DNA of 11,159 bases from Candidatus Cloacimonadota bacterium (GTDB lineage Bacteria; Cloacimonadota; Cloacimonadia; JGIOTU-2). This document shows positions 7,301 through 11,159 of this stretch, piece after piece. The stretch spans positions 1 to 11,159 of the forward strand of contig JAGHCS010000200.1 in the NCBI GenBank assembly GCA_021160355.1, in the 5' to 3' direction. Every line of letters begins with the position of its first letter. The stretch's first letter is position 1. A program made the position numbers and the translations under genes. The notes below the pieces were generated by a model. It made no database searches, was not told the DNA's origin, and worked only from the letters and a program-made list of their open reading frames with translations.

Positions 7301-9902
7301 TGCATTTTCCTATTTTGATTCACTTGTTTTCGATCCCGATAATTCGCATAACGAACTGACGTATTCCTTTGAGGAATATGCTCCTCTAAGTATTGAAACT
7401 CATACGAGCTCATTTCATATACATGCACCTGCAGATTGGTTTGGCCAGATTCAAGCTGTTTTTCAAGTCACGGACGGGCAAAACATTTCACAAGAGAGCT
7501 GCGAATTTTCTATTCAATCAATCAATGATCCACCTGTAATTTCTGTACCTGATTCAATAGTATTTTTTGAAGATGATACTTACGTTCTCGACATAAGTGC
7601 TTACATTTTTGATATTGATGATTCGCTTGAAAACCTTGTACTTACATGGATCGATCCTCAAAATATTGATGTATTACAGATCGGTTGGGATGTGTATATA
7701 TCTACAAAATTACCCGATTGGTACGGCACTGATTCCATAAAATTCACTATCACCGATGATGAGCTAGAAAGCAATAGTGATGTCATGCAAGTGCAGGTTC
7801 TTGCGCAGAATGATCCACCTTATGTGCAGGATACGATTCCCGATCTTACGAGAAATGAAGACTTTGCAGATACTATTCAGGTATTTCTTAGTAACTACTT
7901 TGCTGATCCTGATAATGATAGTTTGATATATTTTGTTGTATACGACTCAAATCAAATTTCGGTTTCGCTGGATAGCGATCTCCTTAATATTTCTTCACTT
8001 CCAAACAGGTTTGGTGATGCAGAAATATTTGTCACAGCTCATGATGGAAATGAATATTTGAGAAAATATGTGATAGGGAATTTTATTAAAGAGAGCACGC
8101 AGGATTCGTTTATGGTTCATGTGCTGCCTGTTAATGATCCACCTTCGATTGCTTTACCAGATTCAATAATATTTTTGGAGGATGATTCCTATATTTTTGA
8201 TGCGAGCATCTTCATTTCGGATGTTGATGATTCACTTGAAAACCTTGTACTTACATGGATCGATCCTCAAAATATTGATGTATTACAGATCGATTGGGAT
8301 GTTCATCTTGCTACAAAACAACCTGATTGGCACGGTAGCGATTCTGTAGCTTTTACTATCACTGATGACGAGATGGCGAGCAGCAATGATGTAGTGCAGG
8401 TGCTGGTTCTCTCCCAAAATGACTTACCCTATGTTCAGGATTCTATTCCTGATTTCATAAAAGATGAAGATTTCGCAGATACTATTCAGGTGTATCTCAA
8501 TAATCACTTTGCAGATCCCGATAATGATAGCCTGACATATTTTATTGCATACGACTCAACCCAGATATCTGTTTCATTGGATAATAATCTCATTCACATT
8601 TCTTCAGTCACTAACTGGTTTGGTGATGCGGAAATTATCATAACAGCAGATGATGGAATCGAGAATATCTTAAGGGAAGCTGCTCAGGATACTTTTTATA
8701 TACATATTTTACCCGTGAATGATCCCCCACAAATTTTGCTGCCAGACACATTTTCTTTATTTGAGGATGACACGCTTACGGTTGCGTTTGATGTTTTTGT
8801 AAGCGATGTTGATAACGAACTGCGGGATCTTACTCTGTCCTGGCTCCAGCCGAATTTCATTGCTATCACCAAAGATGACTGGAATGTATCTTTTACAAAT
8901 GCTATAGAAAATTGGAACGGCTTAGAATCAGTCACCTTTATCATTTCAGATCCCAGTTTAGCTCTCGGCAGTGATATAAGTATCGTGCATATATATCCTC
9001 AAAATGATCCTCCTTATATTCTTCCACAGATAGGGGATTTCACTATTCTGGAAGATACCCTCATTCCAATAGATATTTGGCTCGATCTCTATTTTCATGA
9101 TCCGGACGGAGATGTGCTGGGTTATCATGTTGAATGGAACTCCACCCAGCTCGATATCTCAATTCCTTCAAATTCTGAAATGAGCATCCTTCCTCAACCG
9201 GACTGGTTTGGGATTTCGTCTGTTTTCGTCACGGCAGATGACGGATATACATTCCTGAGAAACCGCCCAACAGTAACAGATACATTTGATGTAATCGTCG
9301 AACCTGTCAACGACCCACCTCAGATCATTTCTTATGTTCCCGAAGAACTTGATATATTTCTTTCCGGAGATTCCACTATATATTTTGAGATCGATGTGTT
9401 TGATGTGGATAATGCTGATCTTGATTACGTATGGACAGTCAATGATACTGTTCAAAATGCCAATGACAGCATTTTTGCGTATCACTTTGATGAGCAGGGA
9501 ATTTTTTCAATTGTTGTTGTCGCATCAGATCAGGAATATAAAGTATCTGTGGGATGGCATGTAGTAGTACCATATTTCCCGGTTCAAGGAAACGAAGGAC
9601 TCGCTCAGAAAGTGAACGCTATCAAACCAAATCCATATAATCCGGACAAGAATAAGAACTGCGAATTTTATTTCGAATCAACAAATCAAAAAAAATATTC
9701 TGTAAATATTTACAATATTTCAGGGCAGTTCATAAAAAGTATTAATTCGGAATTTATTGAGCAAAAGGGGGAAGCGTTCGTGTATCAAGCCAAATGGGAC
9801 GGACGCAATGAAAACGGCTTGATGTGCACGTCGGGCTTGTATTTATTCAAAGTGAATATCGAGAATACAACGTATATAAAAAAGATGCTATTATTGCATT
9901 AA
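4380..9902 (+). CDS. Giant surface heparinase II/III-like polysaccharide lyase with IPT/TIG, cadherin-like array and T9SS sorting domain
   Basis: The 1840-residue precursor starts with a signal peptide (residues 1-20). Residues about 25-370 fit the alpha-helical toroid of heparinase II/III-type lyases and contain 'DGGWAEGHHYLG' (His249, His250, Tyr251, Glu247). Residues from about 378 ('FIPRAGQAVFRNDW') fit the heparinase II/III beta-sandwich, with the hallmark 'SHEHPDNMSF' (His414, His416) and 'LALDSGY'. Such enzymes cleave uronic-acid-containing polysaccharides by beta-elimination; whether this one acts on glycosaminoglycan, alginate or another glycan is unknown. An IPT/TIG-like domain spans about 772-853. 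Cadherin/Ig-like modules fill 859-1645, separated by 'NDPP' linkers and rich in DxD-type calcium motifs, followed by a PKD-like domain (about 1646-1730). A T9SS type A sorting domain (1748-1840, 'KPNPYNP' ... 'SGLYLFKV') closes the protein. It is much longer than ordinary lyases of the family, the excess being the repeat stalk. The ATG overlaps the upstream stop, and its own ribosome binding site is only a purine-rich tract. Confidence 0.82.
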   Translation: MKKLLLASLLFLLTGHILLAQGSWMPEKNYWPRTLVDSSQVLVQEVRDRVLRAPYSTWYASICAASDLNYSSYTWEKQKARIARCAAFRFFIEGDSFYGDKAKEYLLVANREESNSISEEYGNIIWDSEIISMICIAYDFLKGNNYDFDGEEQQVRDRIQWVTGALYESVIDDDLGLLHYAWVLGHGEETNYGVKLASAVGMAAIVLNTETSGSNHQKPSTWIEYAVTKLYRQIGNYLIDQDGGWAEGHHYLGFSAVNFIPFAFSYENFTDGIPQTFGSTTYSPPLQQYNFQQNTEWGIKIRMPDGSRPPIDDCFLNSYYYSAAFAPYYENDVLAWDYIHSDQPYNTWASSSNIDVEMICLYDDVYAGTTEPNYTSVFIPRAGQAVFRNDWERDATYMCLVGEYGVARTGGRSHEHPDNMSFIIYALGEYLALDSGYISWGQHNKVMNADNHNLILVNGSGPSSAGTYTANGTDAHIQNFYDTRYLDYAEVQTSYQNVDFTRCATFFDNEIFILTDFITSSSTKTYEWLLHGNGGGSTGGQFTFLTDDADNRSTIGSQYTQNNISLDCYINSINAINFSSYDDFHDDGTYNVPATHTVTKASTTGSNTIFSTILIPHESTKNITYESLDYGTTIGGLVTMDSTKILTLAKEFTYGISTLFDSVPLVFNANYLAISKENGAFQPTNVVLKNGDYLHYDGTTYFINTENRCDLALHIDDVFADGYMSEQGWVELYTGNEPSSVSGAASYDFYDGILTMQFDEASNFYIEVDWSIHPIRIDSLSTILFSADDELTIYGLGFEQTGTVYFNALAADEILSWNEAGITLVVPEGVSSGNLVVENMYGSSNESAYQIMSSTGDPEVAQPIPNHVITAGTTKFIADLNTVFWDPNGDTLLFSLDYDSPYLTHNEDSLQIGIVYFTAQDNQQDTLFITATAQDADSASASDQFIVFIQDYNDPPQIDTIPIQVFSEDDSLTIAFSYFDSLVFDPDNSHNELTYSFEEYAPLSIETHTSSFHIHAPADWFGQIQAVFQVTDGQNISQESCEFSIQSINDPPVISVPDSIVFFEDDTYVLDISAYIFDIDDSLENLVLTWIDPQNIDVLQIGWDVYISTKLPDWYGTDSIKFTITDDELESNSDVMQVQVLAQNDPPYVQDTIPDLTRNEDFADTIQVFLSNYFADPDNDSLIYFVVYDSNQISVSLDSDLLNISSLPNRFGDAEIFVTAHDGNEYLRKYVIGNFIKESTQDSFMVHVLPVNDPPSIALPDSIIFLEDDSYIFDASIFISDVDDSLENLVLTWIDPQNIDVLQIDWDVHLATKQPDWHGSDSVAFTITDDEMASSNDVVQVLVLSQNDLPYVQDSIPDFIKDEDFADTIQVYLNNHFADPDNDSLTYFIAYDSTQISVSLDNNLIHISSVTNWFGDAEIIITADDGIENILREAAQDTFYIHILPVNDPPQILLPDTFSLFEDDTLTVAFDVFVSDVDNELRDLTLSWLQPNFIAITKDDWNVSFTNAIENWNGLESVTFIISDPSLALGSDISIVHIYPQNDPPYILPQIGDFTILEDTLIPIDIWLDLYFHDPDGDVLGYHVEWNSTQLDISIPSNSEMSILPQPDWFGISSVFVTADDGYTFLRNRPTVTDTFDVIVEPVNDPPQIISYVPEELDIFLSGDSTIYFEIDVFDVDNADLDYVWTVNDTVQNANDSIFAYHFDEQGIFSIVVVASDQEYKVSVGWHVVVPYFPVQGNEGLAQKVNAIKPNPYNPDKNKNCEFYFESTNQKKYSVNIYNISGQFIKSINSEFIEQKGEAFVYQAKWDGRNENGLMCTSGLYLFKVNIENTTYIKKMLLLH
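7530..9314 (+). repeat. Three tandem two-domain (A-B) cadherin-like repeat units inside the lyase gene
   Basis: Three higher-order units begin at 7530, 8139 and 8724, each right after an Asn-Asp codon pair and continuing Pro-Pro. Each unit joins an A domain of exactly 95 residues (1051-1145, 1254-1348, 1449-1543) to a B domain of 100-108 residues (1146-1253, 1349-1448, 1544-1645). Units 1 and 2 share a perfect 58-bp match (7626-7683 and 8235-8292, offset 609), while unit 3 is clearly more diverged. A related single domain (955-1050) and a more distant one (859-954) come before the array. Acidic DxD and 'DPDNDS' motifs suggest calcium-stiffened domains forming a stalk. Confidence 0.8.
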
Positions 9903-9912
9903 ACAATAAATC

Positions 9913-9922
9913 GGAGGTACGA
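9913..9922 (+). promoter_or_regulatory. Strong ribosome binding site of the porin-like gene
   Basis: GGAGGT (9913-9918) lies just ahead of the ATG and is the best Shine-Dalgarno match in the window. It suggests that this last gene can be translated efficiently in its own right, as expected for an abundant outer-membrane protein. Confidence 0.6.
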
Positions 9923-10965
9923 TGAAAAAAGCAGTACTATGTTGTGTAGTCATTATGCTGGGTGCAGTTGCGTTTCTTAGCGCAGGTGCAACGTTCTATG
10001 GCTCAGCACGTCTTGGTTTCTGGTATGATTATACAGATAAAAACTGGAATAATTACAACTCTGGTGTGAACGAGAGCAATCTTGCACTCAATTATGCCAT
10101 GCAAACCAACAGCCGGTTCGGAGCAAAAATTGCCATGAACGGTATCAGCGGCAGGATCGAGCTTGCGATCACACCATCCAAAGTCGGTCTGCGCCTTCTT
10201 TATGGTAAGATAACCAAAGGTGATAAATCGATCATTATCGGGCAGGACTATTCTGCTTTCAAGCCCTATGGCGACCAGGTTTATGGCGATGATCTTAATT
10301 TCATTAATTATGGATTATTCTATGATGGTCGTCAGCCAATGGTAAAATTAACCTATAAAAACAGGTTCTGTGCAATGTTCATCGTTCCCAAGCAGGTTGA
10401 TGTGACCGCACTCGGCGGATTGCAGTCCATGCTTCCAAAGATCAATCTGGGCTATGAATATTCCGGGAACAAATTCTATTTTGCCACATCAGCAGGCGTG
10501 AATGTGAACAAATATAATAAGAATTTCAACACTGACGGACTCGACGATATGCTCCTTTCCTATGCAGTTACCCTGACAGGAAAATATGATCTTGGGATGC
10601 TGAATATCCTTGCGCAATATAGTTATGGTGTAAATGTCGGGAACTACGGTATCTGCACGATCACACCATCTTCAGTAGTGTACAATTCAACTGATAAAAC
10701 CTTTGAGAACACAAAAACCTTTAGCGGATTACTTGTCCTCAAATGCAAACTTTTCACCGCAGGAGCAAGCTATATAGAAACTTGTAATTCATTATGGTCT
10801 GATAAAGATACTGCAATGAGTGCATTTATACAAAAGAAAGTGAATATCTGCAAAAATGTATTCCTCGTTCCGGAAGTTGGTATGATCGATAATATGAAAG
10901 ACATGACCGGTTCACAGGAAGGCAAGAAAATTTATGGTGGTATGAAGATCCAGGCAGATTTCTAA
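9922..10965 (+). CDS. Porin-like outer-membrane beta-barrel protein
   Basis: The 347-residue product begins with a signal peptide (two lysines, hydrophobic core to about residue 20, cleavage near 'SAGA'). The mature protein starts with an amphipathic strand ('FYGSARLGFWYDYTD') and continues with alternating polar/hydrophobic strands rich in Tyr, Gly and Asn, such as 'KVGLRLLYGKITKGDKSIII', 'PKINLGYEYSGNKFYFAT' and 'MLNILAQYSYGVNVGNYG'. It ends in 'MKIQADF'; a C-terminal phenylalanine is the usual signal recognised by the BAM outer-membrane assembly machinery. The length suits a barrel of roughly 14-18 strands. I do not recognise a specific porin subfamily, and substrate specificity cannot be read. 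It lies 19 bases after the lyase gene and immediately before the terminator, so it is probably the last gene of the operon. A role in taking up lyase products is possible but not shown. Confidence 0.7.
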   Translation: MKKAVLCCVVIMLGAVAFLSAGATFYGSARLGFWYDYTDKNWNNYNSGVNESNLALNYAMQTNSRFGAKIAMNGISGRIELAITPSKVGLRLLYGKITKGDKSIIIGQDYSAFKPYGDQVYGDDLNFINYGLFYDGRQPMVKLTYKNRFCAMFIVPKQVDVTALGGLQSMLPKINLGYEYSGNKFYFATSAGVNVNKYNKNFNTDGLDDMLLSYAVTLTGKYDLGMLNILAQYSYGVNVGNYGICTITPSSVVYNSTDKTFENTKTFSGLLVLKCKLFTAGASYIETCNSLWSDKDTAMSAFIQKKVNICKNVFLVPEVGMIDNMKDMTGSQEGKKIYGGMKIQADF

Positions 10966-10990
10966 AATAGTATAATAATTTAAATATTAA

Positions 10991-11019
10991 AGGGCGATTC
11001 GAAAGGATCGTCCTTTTTT
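10991..11019 (+). terminator. Rho-independent terminator closing the operon
   Basis: AGGGCGATTC (10991-11000) pairs with GGATCGTCCT (11005-11014) around a GAAA tetraloop. The stem is ten pairs long, including two G-U wobbles, and runs straight into a T-run (11014-11019). Two A residues before the stem can extend pairing into the Ts. It lies 25 bases after the porin-like stop codon. Confidence 0.88.
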
Positions 11020-11159
11020 GTTGTTGAGTTACGGTGAGTATATGAGGTGTTGGGCGTTTTATTGCACCAACTTTTCAATTTACTATGCCGTTTATTTATA
11101 TTCATAATCTTTCAATTTAACCACTTATTGCCCAATGCCTTATATACATTGTTATGTGC
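11020..11159. other. Non-coding AT-rich tail
   Basis: No start with an open frame of useful length is visible on either strand. TTTCAATTTA occurs twice (near 11073 and 11110), and TTGGGC/GCCCAA is a widely spaced six-base inverted pair (11050 and 11130). Neither supports a defined element. Confidence 0.5.

Noticed and set aside
11049..11159. An integron attC-like site (GTTGGGC and terminal GTTATGTGC words)
   Set aside because: The simple core words look attC-like, but no matching RYYYAAC/GTTRRRY pair with complementary inner arms can be placed on either strand, and no integrase or cassette structure is present.

Overview
The window looks like a piece of an AT-rich Gram-negative genome from the Fibrobacterota-Chlorobiota-Bacteroidota (FCB) side of the tree. 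A Cloacimonadota-type or similar candidate phylum is my best guess, but it is only an inference. The main reason is that two large secreted proteins end in a type A sorting domain of the type IX secretion system (T9SS): a PxP-type start, an Ig-like fold with a 'GxY' strand, then a basic terminal strand. A third secreted protein looks like an outer-membrane beta-barrel ending in phenylalanine.

Layout. Positions 1-691 hold no gene I can defend. This stretch contains a chain of palindromic elements (one imperfect inverted repeat of about 115 bp at 83-199, then three short hairpins between 412 and 520) and an AT-rich leader with a clear ribosome binding site. From 692 to 10965 everything lies on the plus strand and is packed tightly: two ATGA overlaps and gaps of 2, 10 and 19 bases. 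It reads as one operon, closed by a strong rho-independent terminator at 10991-11019. The last 140 bases are non-coding as far as I can see.

Gene order: a secreted TPR protein; a secreted C45-type N-terminal-nucleophile amidohydrolase/acyltransferase with a T9SS tail; a bacterial Popeye-domain membrane protein (three membrane helices plus a cyclic-nucleotide-binding-like domain) interrupted by one in-frame TAA; a small membrane protein that combines a TrkH-like pore-loop motif with a TrkA-C (RCK_C) domain; a 1840-residue heparinase II/III-like polysaccharide lyase with an IPT/TIG domain, a tandem array of cadherin/Ig-like modules and a T9SS tail; and a porin-like outer-membrane protein.

How they may fit together (inference): the lyase and the C45 hydrolase would act at the cell surface on a polysaccharide or an amide-linked substrate, and the barrel could pass small products. 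The Popeye and TrkA-C proteins form an inner-membrane pair that could couple a small-molecule signal to ion flux. That pair is the most unusual part of the window, because eukaryotic Popeye proteins bind cAMP and partner with a potassium channel. The TAA inside the Popeye gene makes its present state uncertain: nonsense mutation, sequencing error, or readthrough.
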